Shown here: positions 1 through 9,273 of the stretch, one piece after another
How the letters are laid out: every line of letters begins with the position of its first letter
How positions within the stretch are numbered: the stretch's first letter is position 1
From: Tricholoma matsutake
Lineage: Eukaryota; Basidiomycota; Agaricomycetes; Agaricales; Tricholomataceae
Direction of reading: 5' to 3'
Assembly (NCBI GenBank): GCA_026075535.2
Contig: AP026543.1
Span: 1,302,001-1,366,000 of the forward strand
Length of the DNA: 64,000 bases
Program-made: the position numbers and the translations under genes
Notes under the pieces: model-generated
Databases searched by the model: none
What the model was told of the DNA's origin: nothing
What the model saw: the letters and a program-made list of their open reading frames with translations, nothing else

Positions 1-819
1 TACTAAGTACTGGGGCAGCAAAACTAATCAAAAATCTTGTGCAAAGGGAGGGGTTCAAGGGATGAGTGTTGGGAACTGTTGTCTCTGTTGTAGTCCCACT
101 GTTCCATTGATGGATGTTGGCCAGTCACCTTGTTCTCTCACTGACATTCTCCTCCCAGTCCTTCTTGCCACCCAAGCTGTTCCCCCTATCCACCCTACAA
201 GTGGTTGCTTGCAGTGGTGGTCATGGCAGGTGCTGAGTCAGTTTGTTGCCTCAAGTCATCACCAAGCGAGCACTGGTCTACCTTGTGAGTATCCTGCACA
301 TGACATCCTGTGGACCAAATGAGTCCTCACATCCTATTTTGGGTGGAGGGGTTATACAGGTGGTGCACTGGTCATCTTAGCAGACTCAAAGTACTGAGTT
401 TGGTTTGAGTTTGGGTTCCTTGGCACTGGTGGTGGCAGTGGCACCCATGGCAATTTCCAAAACCCAGATTTTCTGAACTGGGGAATACAAGTCAAAACTA
501 GCTAGGCTTAAATACTGGGGTACAGAATCAGAGTTGAACATCTCAGGAACTGTGGCAGTGTCTCAACTGCATAGATATATTACCTAGCAGGAGCTGCACA
601 GGAGTCCATAGTCAAATTTGCAAAAGAGATGGCAGCCTTGGGAAGCCAGCTGTGGGTGCTGTACAAGGTGGCCTGGTGCACAGCAATGTGGGCAGTGCAA
701 GGCAGCCAGAAACAAAGGCAGAAAGAAGTCAGTGAATGTCAGGCTTCCTGGTGAGGGAGGAACAAAGTGCAGAAAAGGGTCAGAAGAGTGTGGGTTCCAA
801 TCAGGTGAGGAACAGTTCT
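1..819. other. Unassigned leading sequence
   Basis: I see no recognisable gene, LTR or terminal repeat here. Open frames are short and low in complexity. The AT/TG-rich composition with few CpG sites matches the decayed transposon DNA elsewhere in the window. Confidence 0.4.
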
Positions 820-1217
820 TGACACAACAGGCAGGGCAAAGTTTTTCCTCAGAGAAAATATGGAGAAAAAGTGGAGAAAATTACACTTTTTCATGTGGCA
901 AACAAGTAGGGAAAAACAGGTGAAAATAAGTAATATTCACTTGATATTCTCTGCAATCTGCCCAAGGGAAAATATATCATCTTTATGGAGGGAAATAAAA
1001 GGGAATTTGAAGTAAAAAGAACTTATTTTCTCATGATTTCCCCATGATGTTTGCCAAGGAAAAAATTGTTATATTCCCTGTGAGAGCAAATCAGAAATCT
1101 GGGGTGAATATAAGTTATGTTTTCCTAATATTGGCCTGGTAAATCATACATAAAAAAGTGTTATTTTCTCCTCGTGTTTGCCAGATTTTCTCCTGGAGAA
1201 AAAGAAACCCCTGCCTG
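820..1217. mobile_element. MITE-like element, TIR TGACACAACAGGCAGGG
   Basis: A non-coding repeat of about 0.4 kb begins with TGACACAACAGGCAGGG and ends with an imperfect inverted copy (CCCCTGCCTG). Its body (runs of GGAGAAAA, TTTTCTCC, GCAAACAAGTAGGG) is the single-arm version of the long hairpin at 1816-2530, so both belong to one family. No transposase is encoded. I could not find a convincing target duplication. Confidence 0.6.
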
Positions 1218-1815
1218 CTTACATCAGCAGTGGCGCTGGGCTGTCGCTGGCGCCAATGCTGTGCCCACCAGCAACAGCCCAGTGACTTGTCAGTGTAGCA
1301 CCAGTGCACAGAGCAGTGCCTGTTCAGCATTCAGCACAGCACCTCTCAGTGCACCTTTTTCAATCCATATTGAAGTTTTTTCTGCCAAGTTATCTCTCTT
1401 CTGCGAAAACTGTCAGCATTCTTCATGTTACATATACTAATTCAATCTGTAGTGGACATCATATACCTAATGTGACAACGGCGTGGTCAAGCAGCTGCAC
1501 AATCCTCTCTGGGTCTTTCCTCTGCATTCTTATCTCCTCCACTGTCACTAGCCTTCACCCATGCCCAATTCAACATTCCCATCTCTTTCTCTTTAGCATG
1601 TGTCACACCGATCCAGGTCTGTGGAATCAGTGCTCAGACATCAGCAAAGCCGTCAACATTTCTCTGTGAACCAAATTTTACACCTTTTCTGTTCCATCAA
1701 AGAGACTTAGCAGGAGAGCATGCCATCCCTCTGCCTCAATCAAATACACCATCACCAGTAGTCACTACTTTGCAGTTGGCTAAAAGTCACGGCAACACTA
1801 CTGGCAGTGATTAGA
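1218..1815. other. Spacer between two MITE copies
   Basis: There is no credible gene. At about 1785-1796 the sequence GGCAACACTA matches the right terminus of the TAGTGTTGCC hairpin family found at 3637, 26315 and 36711. No left partner was found, so it may be a solo end. Confidence 0.35.
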
Positions 1816-2530
1816 TGACACAACAGGCAGGGCAAAACTTTCCCAGAGAGAAAATGTGGAGAAAATGTGGAGAAAATTACACTTTTTCATGTAGCAAACA
1901 AGTAAAGAAAAACTGGTGAAAATAGGTTATTTTCTCTTTATTTTCTCTGCAATCTGCCTATGGAAAAATATATCATTTGTGTAGAGAGAAAAAAAGGGGA
2001 ATCTGAAGTGAAAAGAACTTATTTCCTCTTGATTTCCCCCTGATTTTTTCCTAGGAAAAAAAAGGTATATTTCCTGCAAGAGCAAATCAGAAATCTCTGG
2101 AGAATACATGTTATTTCTTACAAATTTTGGCCTAGAAAATTGCATGTGGAAAAGTGTAATTTTCTCCTCATGTTTGCCAGATTTTCACCTGGAGAAAATT
2201 GCACTTTTCCACATGCAATTTTCTAGGCCAAAATTTGGAAGAAATAACATGTATTCTCCAGAGATTTCTGATTTGCTCTTGCAGGAAATATACCTTTTTT
2301 TTCTTAGGAAAAAATCAGGGGGAAATCAAGAGGAAATAAGTTCTTTTCACTTCAGATTCCCCTTTTTTTCTCTCCACACAAATGATATATTTTCCCATAG
2401 GCAGATTGCAGAGAAAATAAAGAGAAAACAACCTATTTCACCAGTTTTTCTTTACATGTTTGCTACATGAAAAAGGGTAATTTTCTCCACATTTTCTCTC
2501 TGGGAAAGTTTTGCCCTCCCTGTTGTGTGA
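1816..2530. mobile_element. Long fold-back (hairpin) element
   Basis: This is a near-perfect palindrome of about 715 bp. The left arm (1816 to about 2168) and right arm (about 2190-2530) are reverse complements separated by a loop of roughly 20 bp. The ends are TGACACAACAGG and its inverse. It is a doubled, inverted version of the 820-1217 repeat. If transcribed it would give a double-stranded RNA stem of about 340 bp. It truncates the downstream end of the F-box-like pseudogene on the minus strand. Confidence 0.8.
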
Positions 2531-3005
2531 TGAATTCGAGTAATACAGGGAGACAACTGCAGTCCCACTTACAAAGTTCATAGCTGACATGCATGGTTGT
2601 GAAGTGACTAGGGGAAGAACTGATGTCAACATCACTTCTGTGAGTGTAATCCAAATCTTGAATTTATGGTACACACATCCACGCGAGGTGATCTGTGCCA
2701 GAGATGACTCAACTGTGGTTGAGTGATGCTGGAACCCCCATCTCTCAAAGAAACTATCCCAAACCTCCACACTTCCTGGTGAGGTGAAAATCTCCATCTG
2801 CTTTGGTTGCCACCCTGGCCACTGTATCTACCATGAGCAATGCTATTGGTCCCATTACTATGCCTCCTGTAGTTTCAAGCACATCCAAAAAAGTTTTGAC
2901 ATCACCACTGAGGAATAGGGTGAGAAGAGTGTGGAAGTGATTGTCCAGGTAACTAACCACCAACACCTGTGCCACTCTGCAACACTGACCAAGAGTCAGC
3001 AAATT
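2531..3005 (-). pseudogene. F-box-like protein, C-terminal part (gene split by E1)
   Basis: Minus-strand frames read on from the 6192-6290 fragment across the E1 insertion. The F-box-like stretch ending LGDLL continues here as TLGQCCRVAQ and VVSYLDNHFH. Further down are GDVKTFLDVLETTGG and, in another frame, VEVWDSFFERWGFQ and MSAMNFVSGTAVVSLYY. The order (F-box-like leader, an ETTG-x-I-x-G block, then an AVMNFIS-like block) is one I associate with a multi-copy mushroom family possibly related to nucleotidyltransferases. That family link is from memory. The gene is non-functional: it is frameshifted, split by a 3.2-kb transposon, and cut at its end by the fold-back element. Confidence 0.6.
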
Positions 3006-3332
3006 GAGGTCTTTACTGTGCCCCATGTATTCCAAGCCAGTCTGCCTGGAATTTGGTGGACTCTGCACAGACTAGCTCAGACTGGCACCCACTCATTTGG
3101 CTCAAATGTCCTATATAGCAGTTGCTCAGACTCCTAGAGAGTCCACACAGACCTTTGTGGAGTCTGAGCTATTTTTGGACTTTTACTCAGAGTGCGCATG
3201 GACTTTGTCTGAGCAACATCAATTTACTCAGACTCAGATGGACTCGGACAGATACATGTCCGAGTCAAGTCTGAGTCAAGTCCATGGATGCATAGCAGAG
3301 GCTCAGTTGACTACAGAAAAAATATGTACTAA

Positions 3333-3400
3333 GGTAGAATTGAACCCCAAGCCTTGTTGCCAAGTGTAAATAGCACAGTTAACCACTACACCACAGAGCC
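3333..3400 (-). other. tRNA-like segment of E1 (left, facing out)
   Basis: On the minus strand this reads like a tRNA gene. An A-box-like GTGGTGTAGTGGTTAACTG is followed about 35 bp later by a B-box-like GGTTCAATTC. The arms do not form a clean cloverleaf, so it is a tRNA-derived, SINE-like sequence and not a working tRNA. It points towards the left terminus of E1. Confidence 0.6.
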
Positions 3401-3489
3401 ATTGTCAGTAAGTGCAAACAACTGCATTATCTAACTGTACTTATTTAAATCACGTGACTCACATGCAAGTTCAAGACACATCAACAATC

Positions 3490-4192
3490 ATTGGTGATCA
3501 ACATTTTTGTTGACCACCACCACCACCCTCAACGCCACTGCCTCCCACCTCCCTCTACCACCACCACTGCCCAGTCAGCCCCTGCCTCCAATGCCTCTTG
3601 CACCAACAGCAACAAACAGCATGGAACAAACAGTGTTAGTGTTGCCATGGCTCGAGCCACATTTTTTGCTATCTTGGGAAATAAATGTGGCTTGAGCCAT
3701 GGCAACACTAAACAGCATCGTTTGGGCCCCAGGTAAGTATTTTTTACATTTCTTGCTTTATTTTTATGAACTAACTATTTCATTAGCAAACTAGCTGAGC
3801 TGATGCAATGGGACCCAATGAGCTGAGCTGACACAATGGGCCCAAAATGACAATAATTGTTGTTTGGGCCCCAAGTAAGTTTTCTTTTTTTGTTTTTGTT
3901 TTTATTAAGTAACTAATTGTATTTTATTAATTTTTAGGTTGTACAGTCATGGTGACGACTGCCAACCACAAAAAATGCACAATGCATGTGCATGGCCACC
4001 CAATCCCCCCCCTCCCCATTCAAACAGGATGTGAGGCTGTTGACATGGGCTAGGAGGGTGCCAAGGGATGCCAGGAGATGCCAGAAGGGGAATACCTGCC
4101 TAGTAAGCACCCACCAACCTCTGTACTCACGCCACATTGCACTGATGTGCCCAAACCCCCCCCCCCCCCCCCTGCCCCTCCAAAAAAAACAG
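3490..4192 (+). repeat. Intron/exon payload of E1
   Basis: Three intron-like segments are visible: 3733-3786 (GTAAGTATT to CATTAG, with CTAAC branch site), 3875-3937 (GTAAGTTTT to TTTTTAG) and 4103-4192 (C-rich, GTAAGCACC to CAG). The first two exons end with TTTGGGCCCCA(A)G just before the splice site. The exon after intron 2 begins GTTGTACAGTCATGGTGACGAC, related to the CTACTGGTAACGAC exon starts in E2-E4. Exon frames are low in complexity (Thr/Pro/Asn-rich) and not consistently open, so I do not call a protein. Confidence 0.6.
3637..3710. mobile_element. 74-bp hairpin MITE, TAGTGTTGCC family
   Basis: A perfect small fold-back: it begins TAGTGTTGCCATGGCTC and ends with the inverse (GAGCCATGGCAACACTA). 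The flanks AACAGTGT (3629-3636) and AACAGCAT (3711-3718) agree at 6 of 8 positions, as expected for an old 8-bp hAT-type duplication. It is the smallest of three copies in the window. It lies inside the first payload exon of E1. Confidence 0.7.
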
Positions 4193-4227
4193 AAATCCAA
4201 ATGGGGGACAACAGTGACAAACAATGA

Positions 4228-4672
4228 CAAGCCACCCACCCCCAGCCTCATGAGCAACTGCTCATGGGGTGGAACATGGGTGGAACAATGCCCAGGCACA
4301 GGGAGAGGAGATGACAATGCACCACCCACCCCCAGCCTCATGAGCAACTGCTCCTAGGGTGGATCACAGGTGGAATGACAATGACAACAAGCCACCCACC
4401 CCCAGCCTCATGAGCAACTGCTCCTGGGGTGGATCACAGGTGGAACAACAACGACAACAAGCCACCCACCCCCAGCCTCATGAGCAACTGCTCCTGGGGT
4501 GGATCACAGGTGGAACAACAATGACAACAAGCCACCCACCCCCAGCCTCATGAGCAACTGCTTGTGGGGTGGATCATGGGTGGAACAATGCCCAGGCACA
4601 GGGACAGGAGACAACAATGACACACCACCCACCCCCAGCCTCACGAGCAACTGCTCATGGGGTGGATAGTAG
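4228..4672. repeat. Minisatellite of about 66 bp with internal hairpin
   Basis: There are six tandem units, each containing CCACCCACCCCCAGCCTCA, then GAGCAACTGCTC, then TGGGGTGGATCACAGGTGG. Two units carry an extra segment (CAATGCCCAGGCACAGGGA). The GAGCA-AC-TGCTC core with CCCCA/TGGGG arms forms a hairpin in each unit. The same hairpin recurs, with paired changes, in the other payload copies. Confidence 0.85.
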
Positions 4673-4769
4673 GTGGAACAACAATGTGACAAGAGGGTGA
4701 GGACTGACACCCAAAGAGAATGTGCCAATGCCAACACACCAGGATGGCAGCCCCCCCCCCCTGCATTTT

Positions 4770-5030
4770 GCATGGGGTGGGTTTTTTTCTTTTTCTTTTT
4801 CTTCTTTTTCTTTTAGCCCTCCCCTGCATTTTGAGGGGAGTTTTTTTTAAAAATCTATAGTTTGTTAACTCCCCCTCATGTGTGGCATGAGGGGTTGAGT
4901 TTGTAATGTAGTTATGATTAATACCCATCCCTCTCACATCTTGTGTGAGGGAGGTCTTTTTTGTATTTCTTTGATTGTATTGTATACTCCCTCCCATCTA
5001 ATGCGAGGGATGCAGTTAATAAAATTTATT
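4770..5030. repeat. Array of CCCTC/GAGGG hairpins in E1
   Basis: Four short palindromes follow one another about 60 bp apart, for example CCCCTCATGTGTGGCATGAG and CCCTCTCACATCTTGTGTGA. The same array occurs in E2 (8770-8870), E3 (15775-16035) and E4 (11580-11731). It is therefore a conserved part of the family's right side. Gypsy G1 inserted into the CCCTC of one such hairpin in E4. Confidence 0.7.
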
Positions 5031-5113
5031 TGTTCAATTTTTGAGAGATAAATACTTGAGTTTGTCATAAATCAACTATGTATTACTAACAAATAATTCT
5101 TCTGTGGCTCAAC

Positions 5114-5943
5114 TAGTGATGTACAGGGCCTGGCTCGGCTTGACCAGGCTCAGGCTTGGATAGATCATGAGCCAAGCCCTAGTCAAGGGCTCAGGCTTGG
5201 GCTCAGGCCTCGGCTTTGTAGTGAAAATTACCACGAAATTTGTCTACAGAGTCACTACAATACATCTTGCACAAATATATCATCTTCTTCATGATCAACA
5301 AAGCCCTCATCATCAACAAGATCCTCAACCAATCCATCCCAGCCCACCTGTTCTGCATCATGTAGATTGCTGTCACAAGCTTCTTGAAGGTCATCATATT
5401 CCTCCACCTTGAGTGCTGTGCTTGGCTCTTCATGGAAGAGGAGTTCATGATGGTAGATGCACTCGAGGAACTGTAATGCCTCGATGATATCGGGTTTGAG
5501 TCGATTGTGACACTTAGTAATCATTATCCCCGCAGATGAGAATGCGCGTTCGCTGGAAACTGATGATGCCATAATTGGGAGCATATCGCATGCAAGAGAT
5601 GCCCAGATGTCATGACAGCAGTGGCAGTGCAGACTCTTGGGCCAGGACTTTCCATTTCAAGAAGGTTTTGATTGTGGCTGAAGAACTGTATAGATCCATG
5701 ATGGATGAAAAAAAAACGCAGTTGTGGAGCTGGAAGCTGACCCACAGAGCACATGAGATGAAGATCAACACTGTCAAATTTTCAACACATCAAAGCCATG
5801 GCTTCAGGGCTCAGCTCAGGCTTCTGATAATACGAGCCAAGCCTTGAGCCTACAAAGCCGTTAGTACGGCCCGGCTTGGCTCAGGCTTCAAGGGCTCAGT
5901 AGCCTGGGCTTCAGGGCTTTGAGCCGAGCCTTGCACATCACTA
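5114..5943. mobile_element. Nested non-autonomous hAT (TIR TAGTGATGT)
   Basis: An 830-bp insertion with ends TAGTGATGTACAGGGC and inverse TAGTGATGTGCAAGGC. It is flanked by a perfect 8-bp duplication, GGCTCAAC, at 5106-5113 and 5944-5951. It landed in the A-box-like part of E1's right tRNA-like segment. Subterminal regions are rich in GGCTC/GAGCC repeats. It keeps only the C-terminal piece of a hAT transposase, so it is an internally deleted copy. Confidence 0.9.
5255..5584 (-). pseudogene. hAT transposase, C-terminal dimerisation domain fragment
   Basis: The 109-residue frame begins near MASSVSSERAFSSAGI and continues KCHNRLKPDIIEALQFLEC. This is the hallmark of the hAT C-terminal dimerisation region (SSERAFS, then the N-x-L-x-P helix). 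It ends in an acidic tail. The BED finger and DDE catalytic core are absent, so no active transposase can be made. It is a relic left by internal deletion of the surrounding 830-bp element. Confidence 0.85.
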
Positions 5944-6191
5944 GGCTCAACTGGTTGATCACATGTGTTTAGTTTGTTGTGTGATGACTTACTTGGAGGT
6001 CTTAGGCTCAATCCTTGCTCTGCACCCCTTTATTTTGTAGGCACATCATGACTTTCATAAAGTCTGAAAAGCTTGGAACTCATAAGATATCAAATTGACC
6101 CAGATTCTGTGTGGACTCTGTACAGACTAGCTCAGACTCCACACAGTCTGTGCAGAGTCTGCTAGGACATGTGGGGCACTGTAAATTACTG

Positions 6192-6290
6192 AGCAAATCA
6201 CCCAATGGGAGGAAGCTGAGAGCAACTTCAGCCACATGCATAGGCAGGGGGATGGGAGCTGTACCATCCATTATGTGTGTTTGATAGTAT
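6192..6290 (-). pseudogene. F-box-like protein, N-terminal part
   Basis: The minus-strand frame reads MDGTAPIPLPMHVAEVALSF followed by LPLGDLL. This is an F-box-like pattern (LP-x-h-x-x-x-h-L-x-x-LP-x-x-DLL). It stops at the E1 insertion, and the rest of the gene is at 2531-3005. The GATTTGCT target duplication falls in codons for DLL, so the insertion site is exact. Confidence 0.55.
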
Positions 6291-6299
6291 TTAAAAGTC

Positions 6300-6942
6300 C
6301 AGTTTTTTGCATTTTGACATATGTCAACAATGGCTGGACAGAATCTCTTCATCTGAGAGAGGAAGCTGGGCATAAGGGGAGCCATGAGATCATAGAGCAC
6401 AAAACCCTTGTGTGCATAAGACTTTGCACCCAGGTGATTCTAGCCAGTAATCACAATCAGAATGCTTGATTGACGAAGAGTAAGGCATACTTCTGTATAC
6501 ACATCCCAAGCACATTTCTCATTTACACCAATATTCATCCCATGTTCAGCATCCCATGAAAACCCTGAGAGGCCCTTCAGAGTGGTAACCATGTTGTAAG
6601 CAGATCATAACTAGATGCAACAGTTAGTCCAGAAATCAAATAACTGAGACAATCATGTATCCATGCATATTTGTACTGGCATGCTTTCACTGTATTCACA
6701 CCCCCCTTCTTGCAATGTGGTGCCAGGTGTTTGACAGCATCATTCCAGATGACAGCTCTAAAGTTACCACCATCGGCCTGCTTATCTTTGTTATCACAGA
6801 GAAATAGGATCAGAAGCTCCTCCTCTTGCTTGGTCCAGGAGCACTGGGCACATGGATCTCCGAGCACATCAGCAGCAGAATCACCAGTGGGATCGACATC
6901 TGGGATCGATGGGCTCTTCAATGAGAGGTGGGTTTTGTGCAT
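6300..6942 (-). pseudogene. Myb/SANT-like DNA-binding protein fragment
   Basis: The 121-residue frame at 6577-6942 contains SWTKQEEELLILFL, then GGNFRAVIWNDAVKHL, then GGVNTVKACQYKYAW. This matches the trihelix Myb/SANT-like domain (Pfam Myb_DNA-bind_3 type) common in basidiomycetes, often as an accessory to Harbinger transposons. The continuation (ISGLTV, then AWDVYTEV and KGFVLYDLMAPLMPS) runs on with shifts to about 6300. I infer a dead copy because several frames are needed. Confidence 0.65.
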
Positions 6943-7070
6943 GATAAGGAATGATGGCTGTAGATGGTCACACCCATGTCACAATCTTGGCATTGCTTGG
7001 CTGCCTTGAGCTTATGTGAGTATTTTCTGAATTTCCATTGCTGAACATGGTCTTACTCATCTTTCTTAAT

Positions 7071-7266
7071 CTACAGCTCAAACATCATTGGAAGGCCATT
7101 GACACTTATTGATCTTCTTCTGGGGCCTCCTGGGACTACAATTGTGGTGGTTTTTATTCCGCAACCCTGAATCAATTCAAAGATTATTGTAAAAATTGGT
7201 ATGTTTCCATTTCATCTCACCATGTACTGCTCCTCACCTCATTTCCTCAGAATCAAGGCTTTATCA
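7071..7266 (+). pseudogene. Myb/SANT-like Harbinger accessory ORF, early exons
   Basis: After a likely acceptor (TTAATCTACAG near 7076) the frame reads LKHHWKAIDTY, SSSGASWDYN and NQFKDYCKNW. A likely intron of about 50 bp follows (GTATGTTTCC near 7200 to TTTCCTCAG at 7250). The next exon, NQGFIKV, is cut by E2 at 7266 and resumes at 9274. The pattern (L-x-x-x-W-K, SG-x-x-W-D, then a P-x-Y/L-x-x-L) is that of Myb/SANT-like proteins. One stop interrupts the first exon. It lies convergent to a Harbinger transposase, as expected for the second ORF of such elements. Confidence 0.5.
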
Positions 7267-7501
7267 GGAGGTCTTTACACTCCCCCCCCCAATCCGAGCG
7301 GACTCCACTCGGACACTTGGACTTTGCTTGGACTTCTTTGGCTGAAAGTCCTGCCAAACTAAATGTCCAGTCTGAGCTGAGTCCAATCTGAGTCCTAGGA
7401 CTGTCCAAGCGTCTGAGCGGAGTCTGAGTGGACCAGCACTCGTACAGTCCTAGGACTGTCCAAGTTGCTTATATAATTGACTGAAAAATCAGTGGCTACC
7501 A

Positions 7502-7575
7502 CAGGGATTGAACCCTCATAGTCACATGATAAAGTACAATTAAGTCAGCGATATAACAGTTAGACTAAAGCATCA
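7502..7575 (-). other. tRNA-like segment of E2 (left)
   Basis: The minus strand carries a B-box-like GGGTTCAATCCC and, upstream, an A-box-like region near TTTAGTCTAACTGTTATATC. It is more decayed than the E1 copy. It faces the left end of E2. Confidence 0.5.
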
Positions 7576-7669
7576 TTACAGATAAGTAGTTATATCTCTC
7601 TATGTACTGCCCTGGCTGTGATGACAAATCAACACAGCCATGTCATCAACAATGCTGGCAATGGCGCCG

Positions 7670-8480
7670 CCTCCTCCTTACCTCCTACCCCAATAACCAA
7701 CAACGGGCTCACTTGTAAGTGTTTTTTTACATGATTTTTGTTGTTTTGTTTAACTAACTGAAATTTCCTTAATGATAGGTTTTATCTATGTTATAACGAC
7801 ACTGCAGCCTCAACCATGACAACAGCTGACACAGCCACCACCCCAGGACCCAGAACCACCGCCACAAGCAACTGCTTGCGGGGTGGGAATGGGTATAACT
7901 GCAAAACAGCAAGACAACGGCGACGCTGACTTGGCCAAATGGAACGACAATGCAAGGAGGCGACTGGAGATGACTGGGACTGGGAGATGGAATGACGAGG
8001 GGACGAGCAGGAAACAATGAAAGGAAGGCAAAGCAAACAAAGAAAAGGCCCAAGAGACATTGTTTGACGTCTCTTGGGCTGTTGGTAAGTTTTTTTTTTC
8101 TTGTTTTTGTTACTAACAAACTTTTTTAGGTGTTATCTAGTACTGCTGATGACGACGACAATGACAAGCACTCAGAACCACTGCTGCAAGCAGCTGCTCG
8201 TGGGGTGGGAATGGGTGCAACTTCGAAATGACAAGAATGGCTACTCATGCCCATCATGCAGGACACACCACCCACCTCCAGCCTCACGAGCAACTGCTCC
8301 TGGGGTGGATGGTGGGTGGAATGACAACAATGGCAGGGAACAACAACAGCACCCACCCCAGCCCTATGAGCCACTGCTTGTAGGGTGGACAACGGATGGA
8401 ACGACGACAATTAGGGGTCCTAGGTAAGTTTTTTTTTCTTTTCTCATTTCATTTTTCAATCCTAACTAACTTTTTATAGG
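7670..8480 (+). repeat. Intron/exon payload of E2
   Basis: Three intron-like units: 7715-7778 (GTAAGTGTT to GATAG), 8085-8129 (GTAAGTTTT to TTTTTTAG) and 8424-8479 (GTAAGTTTT to TTTATAG). Each has a CTAAC/TTAACT branch-like site 10-25 bp before its end. Exons between them start with variants of TTATCTAGTACTGCTGATGA and contain hairpins with GAGCAACTGCTC or GAGCCACTGCTTG cores. An ORF across 8101-8427 is low in complexity and I do not trust it as a gene. Confidence 0.6.
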
Positions 8481-8940
8481 TACAAACTACTACTGGCAAT
8501 GATGACAATGACAACACCACCACCACTGCTGCTGCAAGCCCCTGCTCGCAGGGTGGAAGGTGAGGGGGAAGAGATGAGAGGGAAGGGAGATGATGACAAG
8601 AGTGGGGACATCCACACCTATGAGCATCTGCTCATGGGGTGGTTCAGGGGGGAGAAGAATGGGGACAGGAGAGCGAGTCAGCCAGGGGACGACCTGGGGA
8701 GAGACAAACGCCACCACAAGCAACTGCTCGTGGTGGGTGTTTTTAATTTATTTTTATAATTGATAGTTATGGCCCCCTCCCCTCGAGCTTGCGAGGGGAG
8801 GGCTTAGTATTATACATATTAATTACCCATATTAATTACCCCTCGCACAGATGCAAGGGAGTCAATTTAATAATCTATTCATGATATATATAAAATTAGA
8901 TTTCAGTAATAAATAGATATAATGTATGTAACTTTAAATG

Positions 8941-9025
8941 ACTACTTGGCTTAAGTGGTAGAGTGTGCATGTTTTGTCATCATGTGATTGCTAGTCCAGA
9001 AGGCTGTTGGTTCAATTCCTGCTGT
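8941..9025 (+). other. tRNA-like segment of E2 (right)
   Basis: An A-box-like TGGCTTAAGTGG (8947 on) and a B-box-like GGTTCAATTCC (9009 on) are about 50 bp apart. The region between is longer than in a normal tRNA without a variable arm, so a working tRNA is unlikely. It faces the right terminus. Confidence 0.6.
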
Positions 9026-9273
9026 GCACACATCATTTTGTGAGACTTATAAGACTTTCTCTAAGACTGGAACTTGGACTTTACTTGGACAGTACTTTAA
9101 AAGGTGTAAATAAATGCACAATTGATGTTGTCCAAGCAAAGTCCAAGTGCAATCCGAGTGCAGTCTGAGCAGAGTCTGAGTGAAGTCCTCAGACAGTCCA
9201 AGTGTCCGAGTGTGTCCGAGCGGAGTCTGCTCAGACTGGGGGGGGGGGGGGAGTGTACAGTACTGCTTTATCA

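Larger units (their letters stand above)
5104..6030 (+). other. tRNA-like segment of E1 (right, split by nested hAT)
   Basis: Joined across the nested hAT, the sequence carries an A-box-like TGGCTCAACTGG (5105-5113 plus 5952 on) and a B-box-like GGCTCAATCC near 6008-6017. It faces the right terminus of E1, opposite to the left tRNA-like segment. Homologous segments are intact in E2 and E3. Confidence 0.55.
3006..6191. mobile_element. Composite hAT-like element E1 (hAT-A family)
   Basis: The ends are GAGGTCTTTACTGTGCCCCA and the inverse of TGGGGCACTGTAAATTACTG. The flanking 8-bp duplication AGCAAATT/AGCAAATC (2998-3005 and 6192-6199) is typical of hAT. The subterminal regions are full of repeated pentamers such as GACTC and GAGTC. 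Inside, in order: a minus-strand tRNA-like segment, a payload of short introns, a 66-bp minisatellite, an array of CCCTC/GAGGG hairpins, and a plus-strand tRNA-like segment hit by another hAT. The only transposase sequence belongs to that nested hAT, so the element is non-autonomous. It disrupts an F-box-like gene. Confidence 0.8.
7267..9265. mobile_element. Composite hAT-like element E2 (hAT-A family)
   Basis: The ends are GGAGGTCTTTACACTCCCCC and the inverse of GGGGAGTGTACAGTACTG. A perfect 8-bp duplication CTTTATCA lies at 7259-7266 and 9266-9273. Layout matches E1 in short form: subterminal GACTC/GAGTC repeats, outward tRNA-like segments on both sides, three introns and GAGCA..TGCTC hairpins, then CCCTC hairpins. 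It has no transposase. It interrupts the Myb/SANT-like ORF, which reads on smoothly across the duplicated site. Confidence 0.85.

Noticed and set aside
4147..4172. Exact lengths of the long C and G runs (also 9240, 15835) as biological signals.
   Set aside because: Homopolymer lengths are unreliable in assemblies and differ between otherwise similar copies.
4228..4672. CRISPR-like array because of regular repeats.
   Set aside because: Units are contiguous with no unique spacers; the sequence is eukaryotic with introns and retrotransposons.
4641..5030. Bacterial-type intrinsic terminators at the CCCTC/GAGGG hairpins followed by T runs.
   Set aside because: The genome is fungal; the hairpins are a conserved array inside one transposon family.
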